NCBI GenBank assembly: GCA_003427395.1
Contig: BFEA01000125.1
Location: forward strand, 1,059,292 to 1,123,291
Source of the DNA: Chara braunii
Lineage: Eukaryota; Streptophyta; Charophyceae; Charales; Characeae
Direction: 5' to 3'
DNA length: 64,000 nt
In this document: one piece after another, positions 23,341 through 33,412 of the stretch
Position numbering within the stretch: position 1 is the first letter of the stretch
Layout of the letters: each line of letters begins with the position of its first letter
Notes under the pieces: generated by a model
Told to the model about the DNA's origin: nothing
Seen by the model: only the letters and a program-made list of their open reading frames with translations
Databases searched by the model: none
Made by a program: the position numbers and the translations under genes

Positions 23341-25675
23341 GGCTGGCCAGATAGCGCTGCGCTGCGCTGCACTGAAGGGGAAGGACGGGTGTCGTGAGAG
23401 CGAGGCGGAGCAACGGGAGGGAGCAACGGGCATGCCGGACAGTGCTGTGCAACAGCGGGCGGAGTGTTGAGGCGGTGTGGCGAAGTGGAGACGAGGTAGA
23501 GCAGTAGGCTGACTGGACAGCGGGCCAGCTTGAAGGTCGAGCGCAGGGGCACGAACGGGGAGTAGAGCAGAGCATCGAAGGGGTGAACCCGACGCGATTT
23601 CGCGCCAGATACGTGCAGCAAGAAAAATGGCAGAAGTTGGTCATGGCGGAGAGGAAGTACGTCTTCCACACCCTATCCTTGGCGGAATCAAGCGGGGGAA
23701 GATGCTAGTTTGATGCTTTTAGGCCGGGCGAATCACATAGAGAGGTTAGTTGTAGGAGAGAGAGAGTAGAATTAGTGTTAGAAGGAGAAAGGACTGCGCG
23801 GAGGCTATGGCGGAGGTGAGGGAGGAAGAGACGAAGAAATGAATATCTCGCTCGTTTCCGATCGGATTCGAGCGAGGAAAAATGATATCCCCGGGTTTTG
23901 ACCCCGGGCGAATCAGATAGTACTGCTAGTTTCAGCATTGGGATAAGTAGATAGAGAGTTAGTAAAAGTGGGTCGGTCATTTCTGAACCGAATTTAGTAA
24001 TTCAAAGGGTGATTTTGGGGGTTTGGGGTTAGGCGAGTTGGAATCTGCGGGTGAATTGGCACAATAGTCAGTAGGGTAGGAGGTATAGTTGTTTTGAGTT
24101 GCGCCTGGGGGGGGGATGGTAGGCTAGTATATGAGTATGGAATAAATCTACCCGTGTTTAGGGGCAGATTCATTCAACTTCGTATAAACTACTGCCAAGA
24201 GCGGCGCGAAGGAACAGCGGGGTTGGAAACTTACCTGGTGGCCACCGCAACCCTCTCTCTCCAAAACGCTTGTTAAGGGGCTCTCTCAGGCCGAGGTATT
24301 CACACCATAACAGCGAGTGAACCCGGTCGTACGAGCGACCAGGTGCAGGCGCCTACCAAGACACAGTAGGGAGCTCGAGGCTGAGCGACGGGGTCGGGCG
24401 CGAAACACCTACCACAGAAAGTCAGAGAGGCCAAGTGAATTGGGAGTCGGGCTACGCTAGGGTCGGTGCTGAGCGACTCGAAGGGGGCACGGTGTAGGGT
24501 AGTATGTCAACCCGAGTTTCAGCAGGGAAACACACCCTCAGTTGCTCGCGTCACGAGTGGTGAAATGAGATTCGTGACTGTGACCCCGCCATATTGACCT
24601 TTACGAGCTCACCTGGACGTTTGTACTTACAGCAGCTACAGTTGTTGTCGTCACGAGGATTCCGTTGGTGTGTATCCGGGCCGGGCTCATGGTCAACGGC
24701 TTCACTCCCGCTTAGCAAGGCTCGTGCAGCAGGGCTCCTTGGCTTTAGAATGTGTGTCTAGCGGGAATACTGACCGGCTACTTCGAAGGATGGGGAGAGG
24801 CGCCAGGTTGGGTTTAAAAGTGGTCCGCCCGGTACTACAGTTTGAGATTGGGACTCCGCTTGTACTGTTAGTCAAGGTGGGGTGACTACAGACGGTGGGT
24901 CGTGCAAGAGTATGCTGCGAAGTTGCTGTTGAAACGGGGAAGGGGAATGCTACAGGCGGGATGAGCCAAACGGACTATGGGCTACAGAACTGTGGACTGT
25001 GGACTACAAAACTGTGAACTGCGGACTGGCTGTTGGCTGTTATGGCAGACTGCGCACGGACTGTTGCTGTTGCAGTTGGTTGCTGGGTTACGTAGCCGTG
25101 CATAGACTACTGCTCCAGGACCATCGCAAGTTGTGCACAGATTGCCACTGCTGAAAACCACGGCTTTTGCTGTTGGACTGCAGTTATTGCTGTTGGCTAA
25201 AGCTGTGTGCCACCATATCTGCCGCTGGGTTACTGCTGTTACCGTTGGCTGTTGCCATATGTCGCTGCGTTTGTGGCAGAACCACTGCTGTTGCTACCTG
25301 GCCACTGTCGTATATTGATGTTGCGCCAAGGGACTGCGTATGAATTGCTGCTATGACTAAGGACCGTTACACGCTGTTAAACGGCCGCGATCGGGCGAGG
25401 CTTGGAGAGGTGGCCAGACTGGACGAGGAGGGAAGCTAGTGCTGCGATTTAAAAAGGGTTAGTAGAGGGTTTGACTTCAACATTTTGAACCGGAACTTTG
25501 GTCAAGCTGATACTAATTGACTGCCATTGCGGGGGCCCTCAGGCGCATCAAGGCAACAAGGCCCTCTCTTGCGAGACTGAGAGCACCACTCTTGGATCTG
25601 AGAGTCTCAAACCTACCTCTTTCTGCTTGTCTAAAATCTAAGTCTACTCTATTGGGTACGAGAGGAAGGCGGCAG

Positions 25676-25738
25676 GCGGGATTGCAACCCGTAGGTCCGC
25701 GCTAAGGCCTCTGTGGGAGGTTCGCCCCACCGATTGCG
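25676..25738 (-). repeat. tRNA-like module (right arm)
   Basis: On the minus strand it has the same A-box-like CGCAATCGGTGGGGCGA, a changed middle, and T-arm ACGGG-TTGCAAT-CCCGC. The T-arm is better preserved than the intervening sequence when the two arms are compared. Confidence 0.5.
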
Positions 25739-25989
25739 GGAGCTCTGCCGGAACCTAGGCGAGGTTCTGAAGGCAGGGAGCCATCAGGTATATACCTTTT
25801 CATCTGTACAACCTACTACCACCCCTGTTTTGTTTATCCCCCTGTAGTATGATTATTGTATGCATGCGATTGTCCCTATGGTTTTTGCTTTGTCTTCAGG
25901 ACCTAATTAGACTAACTGGAAAAAAATGTGTGAGAGTGAAGCCTAAGTTTCTACTTTGTTCTGATTGAAAACAGACTAAGGATGAATTG

Positions 25990-26955
25990 GGGGGAAGGTG
26001 GGAGGAAGGTAGACTGCATGTGTTTGACCGGGTCAACCAAAGCCTGAGCATTGTTTCTACTGTGAATGGCTCAGGGCTATGTTTATTTGGCTTTTTTTCT
26101 GAAGGACCAGGCATTGTTTCTACTGTGAATGACCTGGTCGCTGTGTTTATTTGATTGTCTCTGGGGAACCAGGCATTGTTTCTACTGTGAATGACCTGGT
26201 TACCTTAGTTAACTCTGAGGGTTTGTCTGATTGAAGTGGTTTAAATTCTTGTTTATTTTGAGGGACGATTTTTGGTCTAAGGCTAAGCATTGTTTCCATG
26301 GTGAATGGTTTAGCCTGAAAAGCACGCACATAATTTAAACTAAGTATAAAGGAAAATATTTTATGTATACTTGCATGTGAACTGGCAGCTGGGCATTGTT
26401 TCTACTGTGAATGGTCCAGCGTTAAGCCATATCATTAAGAAGAGAAAAATGAAAAATACAAAGTATAAATGAAAATACTTTGGGCAAGCTGAACATTGTT
26501 TCTACTGTGAATGGTTCAGTCCCCTGCCCATATTTGCTTTTTCTTTTGAAAACAAAGTCAGAGAAATACTAAATTTTGGATATTAAACAGCTCAGGGCGG
26601 CTAGGCATTGTTTCCATGGCGAATGGCCTAGTCATCTNNNNNNNNNNNNNNNNNNNNNNNNNNNNNNNNNNNNNNNNNNNNNNNNNNNNNNNNNNNNNNN
26701 NNNNNNNNNNNNNNNNNNNNNNNNNNNNNNNNNNNNNNNNNNNNNNNNNNNNNNNNNNNNNNNNNNNNNNNNNNNNNNNNNNNNNNNNNNNNNNNNNNNN
26801 NNNNNNNNNNNNNNNNNNNNNNNNNNNNNNNNNNNNNNNNNNNNNNNNNNNNNNNNNNNNNNNNNNNNNNNNNNNNNNNNNNGAAGTAGTTGTGCAACCT
26901 GTTCGTGTATATCGTGAAGGCAAGTTGGGCATTGTTTCCATGGCGAATGGTCCAG
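25990..26955 (+). repeat. Short-interval tandem motif array (right arm)
   Basis: GGCATTGTTTCTACTGTGAA and variants recur about eight times (near 26047, 26112, 26170, 26287, 26393, 26489, 26604 and 26930). This is the inverted counterpart of the left-arm array. The N gap 26638-26882 lies inside it. Confidence 0.8.
26638..26882. other. Assembly gap, 245 N
   Basis: A run of N lies inside the right-arm motif array. Confidence 0.99.
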
Positions 26956-27244
26956 CTCTATGTCTTATGTAAGATGGGTATAAGGATTCAAGAACTTCAA
27001 GATTCATGAACTATCTATATGGAATAAACTTGGGGTGGTGAGAGTACTTACATTAGTGGTTTGGTTTGCATGTGACTGGATGGGATGGCTAGTTTGTTTA
27101 AGTTTCATTACTATAGGTAGTTGCTGTAGTTGCTCGCCACGTGCTAGAGCCATAAGAGTTAGTATCAATTCCTGTTTTTTCTGTAATAACTTTTTTTTAC
27201 TTAGGTCATTTCCTGCATTTTCTGATATCTTTTTCTTATACTTG

Positions 27245-28060
27245 GTCTTGTATAAATCTTGGCAAGCTACTTTTCCTACGGGAAGCGCTGCCGAAATTTC
27301 TACAAAACCAAGAAGTTAGTTAAACTTTTGACTTATCAGAATTCAGCTTGTCTTTTCTATATATCTGACTTAGTTAAAATCTGGGAAGTCTCATTTTCTA
27401 AAGGGAGGGCTGCCCAAATTTTTGCTAATTCGGGGAGTTAGACAAAAATTGAACTGAGGGAAGCCAAAGTTACTTTCAAAATCTGAACTTAGCCTTGTAT
27501 AAATTTTGGAATAGCACTTTTCTAGAGGGAGTGCTGCCGAAATTTCTACAAAATTAAGGAGTTAGTGAAATTCAGTCTAAAAAGTTGAACTCGAGCTTTG
27601 TTCGAGTTCATATCTGACTTCGTATAAATCTGGAAAGTCTCCTTTTCTAAAGGGAGTGCTGCCAAAATTTCTACTAATTCAGAGAGTTAGACAAAATTTG
27701 ATTATCCAAAGTTACAGATCATTTCTGTTTTTGTATCTGACTTAGTATAAATATGGGAAGTCTCCTTTTTTAAAGGGAGTACTGCCCAAATTTCTTCTAA
27801 TTCAGAGAGTTACACATAATTTGATTTTCCAGGAGTTAGAGATTGTCTCCTGCTTTATATCTGACTTAGTATAAATCTGGAAAGTCTCCTTTTCTAAAGG
27901 GAGTGCTGCCCAAATTTCTACTAACTCATGGGGTTAGACAAGATTTGGCTTTCCAGAGTTAGAATTTATTTATATTTTTCATATTTAGACTTGTATAAAT
28001 TCTGGAAAGACAATTTTCCTACGGGAAGCGCTGACAAATTTCCTTGGTTTAGAGGAGACA
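27245..28060 (+). repeat. About 121-bp tandem array, seven copies (right arm)
   Basis: Monomers contain TATAAATCTGG, a CCTTTTCTAAAGGGAG core and TGCCGAAATTTC. The copy number (seven) exceeds the left arm (five), so the arms have diverged by array expansion or loss. Confidence 0.85.
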
Positions 28061-29551
28061 GATTATATTTTGACAGGTGGTGATTCAGGCGATCCACCCA
28101 GAATAGGTGAGAGTCTGTAGTTGATTTACCTTTAGCTTAAGCATTTGGTTTAAAAGTAGACTTAGGTTTAGCTTATAAGGAGATTTTGAGGAAGGATGTA
28201 TTATGGAATTGTATTCTTAACTTGGGAATTGGTCTGTCGTGTGTTACAGGTCCTTTTGATCTTTTGATTCAAGATCAGGATTAGATCCAGCTTGATCCCT
28301 TAAGGATCATCATCTGTTATCATTGATAACAGGTCAGTTGCCGATTCGTCGGTCTACGATTCAATTTCAACTCTCCCTCTACACTCAACCTAAAAGGCTT
28401 TAGCCCAGATGATTTTCGTTGTTTTATTAAGGTTTCACCCGGACTTTTATTGAATGGCCATTTAACAAAGGTACTGAGTATTTAATTAAGGTTGGTTGGA
28501 CAGGAGGTTTTAAGGCTTGCATGGCTAAAGCGAGGGGTATGAGTGTCGAAGGTGGTTGGGGTTGACTCCGTGTAGTGTGTGGACTGTTGATTTGGCTCGT
28601 TGATGTGATGACAGGTATGTGCTGTGAATCAGATTTTGGATTTGGTTGCCTACTATCACACGTGCACGTATTATTGTGAGAGACCCCAGCGAAACTCCGA
28701 GAAGTGATCGTCACATACTTAACCCTTATATATGTATACATGGGCATGCTTGGGATGAATGTTTGCATGGGTTGAGGAATCCCCATATTAAAGCCCGTCC
28801 AGAAGCTGGGATTGAAGAACTTAGGGGAGACCCCTACTTTTATTTTTATTCCTGCTTGTTGATTTTCTTAGTCGGACGTTGGTCCAGGGCTGGGATTCGA
28901 GGTCCTTGTCCAGGACATCCCAAGCCTAGGCTCTGCAGGGGAGGGGCTTTCCCTCGCGCAGAACCTATTTGATTTGCCTACCGAGACGCTCAGGTCAAGA
29001 GCCTAAGGCGTAGCGGCGGCTGCACGACTATTTNCTTCAGCCGTGCAATGTCGTGAAAGGTTAGGCCCTCACGACACTTCAAGTCTGACACTTGAGTGTC
29101 ATAAGCGGTACTCGGATCCACGAGGGACCGCTTGATTATGGGCACTACATAGTACGCCATCATTGCGACTGCTTGCGTAAGTTTGCATTGCGAGTCGATA
29201 TGAGTAGGGCCTGCGTCCGCACGCTTTTATCCTAACTTTCGCGCGCCACAGCTATTCGATTTTGCGTCGGTAAGTTATGGGACGACTACCGAGGGGCTAG
29301 GAACGTTGTCGCGTTGTTTGTGTCATGTCGTTTCATACGTGTGCGTGTAAATGTTTCTATGTTCTTGTGTTCGTAACGTGGAGTGCGCGTGGTGTGTGGG
29401 AAGCGTCCTAGTCGACCGACGATGAGTCGCGCTTGGGACCTCAGCCCCCCCAAGATGTCGGTTCGCGTGCGGGTCCGATAGAGGCGTNTTACCGCGCGTA
29501 CCCCCTATGCTACAGCGAACGAGAAACGCCCTCGGCTGGTCCACCTCTGCG

Positions 29552-30310
29552 ATTGCAGCTGATTAGCTTTCGTTTTGTGGACTGGTAGCTCGGCGGGGAT
29601 ACGCCCACCGAAGGGAGGTGACAGCTCCCGTAAGGTGTAGGTAAGCCGTGCCTCGCATAAGCCCTATCCTGTCGTAGGGGCTCGCGAGAGGTATGGCTGG
29701 CGCACCCGGCCGGAGCGGCTTGTGGAAGCTCCATGTATATTTGCGACGAAGGGTTGTAAAAACCAACTCCTGCGTGACGCGGCCGGGAGGGTCCCGCGCT
29801 GCCCCCGTGCGGTGCCGGACCGATTCCGCCCGACACCGTAAGCTCCCAGTTGTCCCGATCGCCCGACTGCAGCGGGACTTCGAACTTGGCCCTGTAATTC
29901 GACGGTCCACCGGTGCACCAACCGATCTAGGGCCCGTCAGCTCCGCCGCAGGTCTCGGAACCAACACCAATCTAAGGCTAAAAGTTTGAAACAATAAAAT
30001 AAACATTTCAAAAATAAGTCGAGAAGGCGTGGCGATAGACGAAGGAGGGCCTTATCGTCGGACTGTGACGTCGCGCCTCCTCTGACTCCGGACGTCCGTG
30101 CTTTGCTGCCACCACACCGTGCACACCCAGGTCGCGCCGTTTCACGTCCCACATAGTCGTAGCTTGTCAGCGCTACCCCTGCGCGAGCCGCTCACCCTGA
30201 CGAGGGCCTAAACTTCCTCTCGTACGCGCGCCGTTGTGCAGGCGGGGCCGCACTAGTGCGCCTTGGAGAAAACACGCCACCATTGTAAGGGTATTTGGTA
30301 CGATACTGTT
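29552..30310 (+). other. 5' leader of the right-arm unit
   Basis: Downstream of the LTR end the sequence (GGTAGCTCGGCGGGGATACG, then CAACTCCTGCGTGAC and GGCCGGGAGG) matches the leader at 41.2-42.5 kb of the neighbouring element, without the roughly 1.1-kb insertion found there. The left arm has the first 280 bases of it, inverted, at 14342-14621. The last part (29836-30310) is found only on the right. No coding frame. Confidence 0.55.
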
Positions 30311-30835
30311 CTACTGGAAATGTTTTTTTTTTCACGATTTGAAACACTTAACATAAACAAATATGATGGTAAATATTTGTCATTTTATGCAACCCAACTT
30401 CTGGGACCTTCGAAGTAATTACATGTAAGAATACTAGACCTCACAGTTCAAAAAACCGTTTAAACGCTGGGTCATATACCTTTGAGGAATCTGGGGTGAG
30501 AAGAACAGAATTAGAGGGGGCATCAGATGATGCAAAAAAGGATGATGAATTTTATGGAATGATCATAAACTTAACAAGCATAGAGGAAGCCATGAAACTT
30601 GTTTCCATATATGGGATTGTCGAACTTGATGCGATTAGAGTCTTAGCAGAAAGAGTGTAGGAGGACGCAAATGGCGGGAGGATTGATCTCATGTATGGGT
30701 CTCCAGCTCAGGAAGTTGGATCGCAAGGATTCTATGTACAATCCAGCGACCTACATTTGTTAGGAGTGGACTCAAGCAAGGTTGCAAATGGAGGTACAAA
30801 ATGGTAGATGAGAAGAATCACCCGGTACTGGTGTT
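30311..30835 (+). pseudogene. Protease C-terminal part and PR-RT linker
   Basis: It reads LLEMFFFSRFETLNINKYDG, continuing the protease left at 14341. After a frameshift near 30395 it continues TSGTFEVITCKNT and SYTFEESG, then an acidic, helical linker with TAG near 30658. The linker has the charged character usual between protease and RT in these elements. Confidence 0.6.
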
Positions 30836-31059
30836 AGTGATTCACGGAAAATGAGTATATTATGAACAAGAGAAATACTTAATACGATAGACAAGAGAGA
30901 AGGGTGAGACATAACTATGTCACATCAACCAAGAGAATGAAAAAGAAATGATAATTGACGGATCTCAGTTCTTAAGTGAGCAAGAAAAAACTTCAATTGT
31001 AGACTTGATGAAGGGAAACAGTATGTCTATGCATTTAATGATGATCGACGGGAAAGGTT

Positions 31060-31661
31060 GGAAGTGGACAAAATCAAAATGATCTGCATTCACAGAGTCT
31101 CGCATGAGCGGTGGGATGCAAGAAGAGCTAAGTACCCAAATCCGACAGATGAAAGAATGATTGTTGAGTACTTGAATGGTAAAATGCACTCTTATGTAGC
31201 CAGATTCTCTAGTAGACCTTATTCATCACTATGGTTTTGTTTTGTCAAACCAAATGGAGTACTCCGATGGGTGCAAGATTTGCAAAAGTTAGATGTTGTG
31301 ACTGTTAGGGAGGTCGGTTGACTTCCTAACGCGGATCAATTTTCAGAACCTTATGTTGGACGATCTATAAAATCACTTATATATTTTTATTCCGGTTATG
31401 ATCAATTCTCGGTCTATCTGGTTGACAGACTCATAACCGCCATGCACAGACCCAGAGGGTTGGTTCACATTAATGTAGCAACGCAAGAGTGGACACTTTC
31501 AAAAGCTTATGTTGGAAGATCTATAAAATCACTTATAGATTTGTATTCCGGTTATGATCAATTTTCGGTCTATCTGTTTGATAGACTCATAATCATTATG
31601 CACAGACCCAGAGGGTTGGTTCACATTAATGTAGCACCGCATTGGGAGGAAACTTAATACA
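31060..31661 (+). pseudogene. Reverse transcriptase, N-terminal half only, with tandem duplication
   Basis: RT signatures include FCFVKPNGVLRWVQDLQKLD (from about 31240), LYSGYDQFSVYL and MHRPRGLVHINVA. A stop follows VREVG at 31319. A 156-bp segment (52 codons) carrying the YSGYDQF and PRGLVH motifs is tandemly repeated in frame. The YxDD catalytic box and everything up to RNase H are missing, since the frame passes almost directly from the second repeat into RNase H near 31679. It cannot encode a working polymerase. Confidence 0.75.
31350..31661 (+). repeat. 156-bp in-frame tandem duplication within RT
   Basis: The unit starts CTTATGTTGGA at 31350 and at 31506. Both copies run through TCCGGTTATGATCAATT and CACAGACCCAGAGGGTTGG. 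They have diverged by a modest number of substitutions. Confidence 0.9.
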
Positions 31662-31678
31662 AACAGATCATTAAGGGA

Positions 31679-31897
31679 ATGAAAAATGAAAAACTTTTGT
31701 TGTTTCAGAGTCGAACTCTTAATTCAACTGGGAGGAATTACTCTCAGTTCAAAAATGAGGTCTTAGCAATATTATGTTGTCTTCGAATTTTTAGGCAGTA
31801 CCTTTTTGGAAGAAGATTTATCCTAAGGATAAATCTGACAAATCTTATGTATTTCCTCAATCATTTTTCTCCGGTCGATTTTACAATCGTCATATGA
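31679..31897 (+). pseudogene. RNase H domain fragment
   Basis: A 72-codon frame reads FQSRTLNSTGRNYSQFKNEV, then LAILCCLRIFRQYLFGRRF and ILRINLTNL. This is the typical middle of the Ty3/gypsy RNase H, where the SRTL..E.NYS..E.E.LAI pattern contains a catalytic Glu. The N-terminal catalytic Asp region is absent with the RT deletion. Confidence 0.75.
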
Positions 31898-31912
31898 CTT
31901 ACTTATGTATGA

Positions 31913-32500
31913 ATGTTTAACTTTTGGTTGGAACGCACCCCCGTGAATAAAACTAGGGTTGGCCGATTGAGTATAATAGAATGTGAGAAACCTGGAGAGG
32001 TAAAGGAAGAAACACCATCGGTCGATGAGTTTCCCAATGAGAACGATCTACGTCTTCATGTTAAATTTTTGTTAATGTTTCTTAATGATAAACGAATTCG
32101 GAGAGGAAGTTCTATGGAATTTGTCCGAATGATAGTTTTTAGGGATGAAAGTTTGAGGCTCGAACCGTTTGTCGAAGAAGTTCCATGGAAAAATAAAGAC
32201 ATAGAATGGATAATGAAATCGACCTTGAATGAGAACTATAAAATGACAGATAAACCGGTCATAATTGAGGTCAAGATATTGCAAGTGGATGAACAGTTAA
32301 CATTGATGAGAAAAGTACATTTCTCGCCAACTCTGACTTTGCAGAGTGAGAAGGAAAACGAAATTGCAAAAACAGATGAGATTGGTTGGGAGATGCTTGT
32401 GAGTTTGATGAGGAAAAAAAAAAAAAAGAGTTTGGGCAAGAAGAAGTATCGAAAGAATTTCAGGAAGAGGGATATGATGGATTCCACTTAGAAATGAGAT
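31913..32500 (+). pseudogene. RNase H to integrase linker
   Basis: A 192-codon frame is rich in Glu and Lys with no catalytic motif. Position and composition fit the variable tether between RNase H and integrase. It ends in a Lys-rich tail at an A13 run (32414-32426), past which the integrase frame overlaps. Confidence 0.5.
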
Positions 32501-33412
32501 TACTTCTTTCTAGTGACAAACGAGAAAGTGACGTTGGTGAGAGGACGCTTCGCATGTTTGACCATTATGTTGTAAGAAATGAACGCTTGTTTATAAGATA
32601 TAAAATAGTACCGCCAAAAAAACTTGTTCGTGACAGGAATCGTCAAATTGGCATCATAACAGTTATTCATGCCGGACACGTAGGTGATCATCGTAGTTTT
32701 ATCACTACTAACAAGAGAGTGTCAGAGTAACAAAATGTTTGAGATGGTACGTAAGTATTGTGAGTCATGCGTACCCTGTCATATTAGATCCCCGATTAAG
32801 TATAAGGAACCGTTGCATCCCATGTACATAAAAGATGCAGGATTATTTTTCCCTTGGACTTACTGGCAATGCCGAAAAGGCTTGATAAATATAATTGTAT
32901 TTTTAATGCAAAAGATGATCTCATGGACCAGGACAGGGACAGTCTTAGCCGATTGCATTAAAAAATACTACTTGCGAGATCCTTTTGTGATAGAGTTTAC
33001 AATGATAAGAGGTTAAAGGTTCACATATGGAGATGTCAAAAAACCGTTTCACGAGCTTTGGGTATTTATACATTACATAACCAGGACTCACCTACATAAC
33101 AATTCACAGGTAGAAAGAAAACACAACACTATCACGAACTTACTGACAAAATTGACGGCTGAGAAGTCGAACATTTTACAAAAGTTCCTACGAACTGTCT
33201 TCTTTGTGGAAAACATCACTACAAGTAAATCAACAGGATACACGTTTGCAATATTATGGTATGGAAGATATGCGACCTTCCCAATAAATAGTTTTTTAAA
33301 AACTAGGCGGCGACAGAATTTAGAAAATCACCCGTCATTGGAGGATTTACTCGATAGTAGAACCAGACAGGTTAATGTCACTCAAAACAGAATTCTAGAA
33401 GTCGAAACATAA
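32500..33412 (+). pseudogene. Integrase, catalytically dead
   Basis: The HHCC zinc-binding region is kept: VIHAGHVGDHRS (about 32660-32700) and CESCVPCH (about 32760-32782). The first core Asp region reads FFPWTYWQ without the Asp. The second, normally DRG.EF, reads MIRG followed by a stop at 33014. The third acidic position is kept as SQVERKHNT (about 33106-33130). Downstream TGYTFAILWYGRYATFP and the end of the domain are recognisable. Two of the three catalytic acids are lost. Confidence 0.7.

Larger units (their letters stand above)
21703..29551 (+). repeat. Giant LTR-like unit, right arm (plus orientation)
   Basis: It begins TGTCGGTGCGAATACCC at 21703, matching the starts at 36227, 46288 and 53490(-), and ends at CCACCTCTGC (29551). 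It is 7.8 kb long, including a false 129-bp insertion, a 450-bp internal duplication and a 245-base gap. No protein domain was seen. Its start and end modules link it to the 36-51 kb element, but its body differs. Confidence 0.6.
14342..30310. mobile_element. 16-kb head-to-head palindromic insertion (two inverted LTR-leader units)
   Basis: Modules on the left recur on the right, reversed and in mirror order: leader and LTR end (14377-15190 with 29803-28990), TGTTATCAATGATAACAG-type block (15771 with 28332), 121-bp arrays (16.0-16.6 with 27.2-28.1 kb), CACGTGGCGAGCA (16687 with 27142), GAACCATTC/GAATGGTTC array (16.9-17.8 with 26.0-26.9 kb), CCTAGGTTCCGGCAGAGCT (18115 with 25759), and GAAACGAGCGAGATA (20.2 with 23.9 kb). 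The mirror point is near 21.72 kb. The arms differ by perhaps 15-20% where compared by eye. The flanking protease reads through if the block is removed. CCGTT (14337-14341) and CTGTT (30306-30310) could be a decayed 5-bp target duplication. The right arm extends about 470 bp further out than the left. Confidence 0.8.
30311..33412 (+). mobile_element. Ty3/gypsy retrotransposon, 3' part of the interrupted copy (PR end, RT, RNase H, IN)
   Basis: Domain order PR - RT - RNase H - IN is that of Ty3/gypsy. Every domain is damaged: an internal RT duplication and deletion, stops, frameshifts and lost integrase acidic residues. It joins the 8.98-14.34 kb part across the palindromic insertion. No clear 3' LTR or PPT was found after 33.4 kb. 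Confidence 0.75.
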
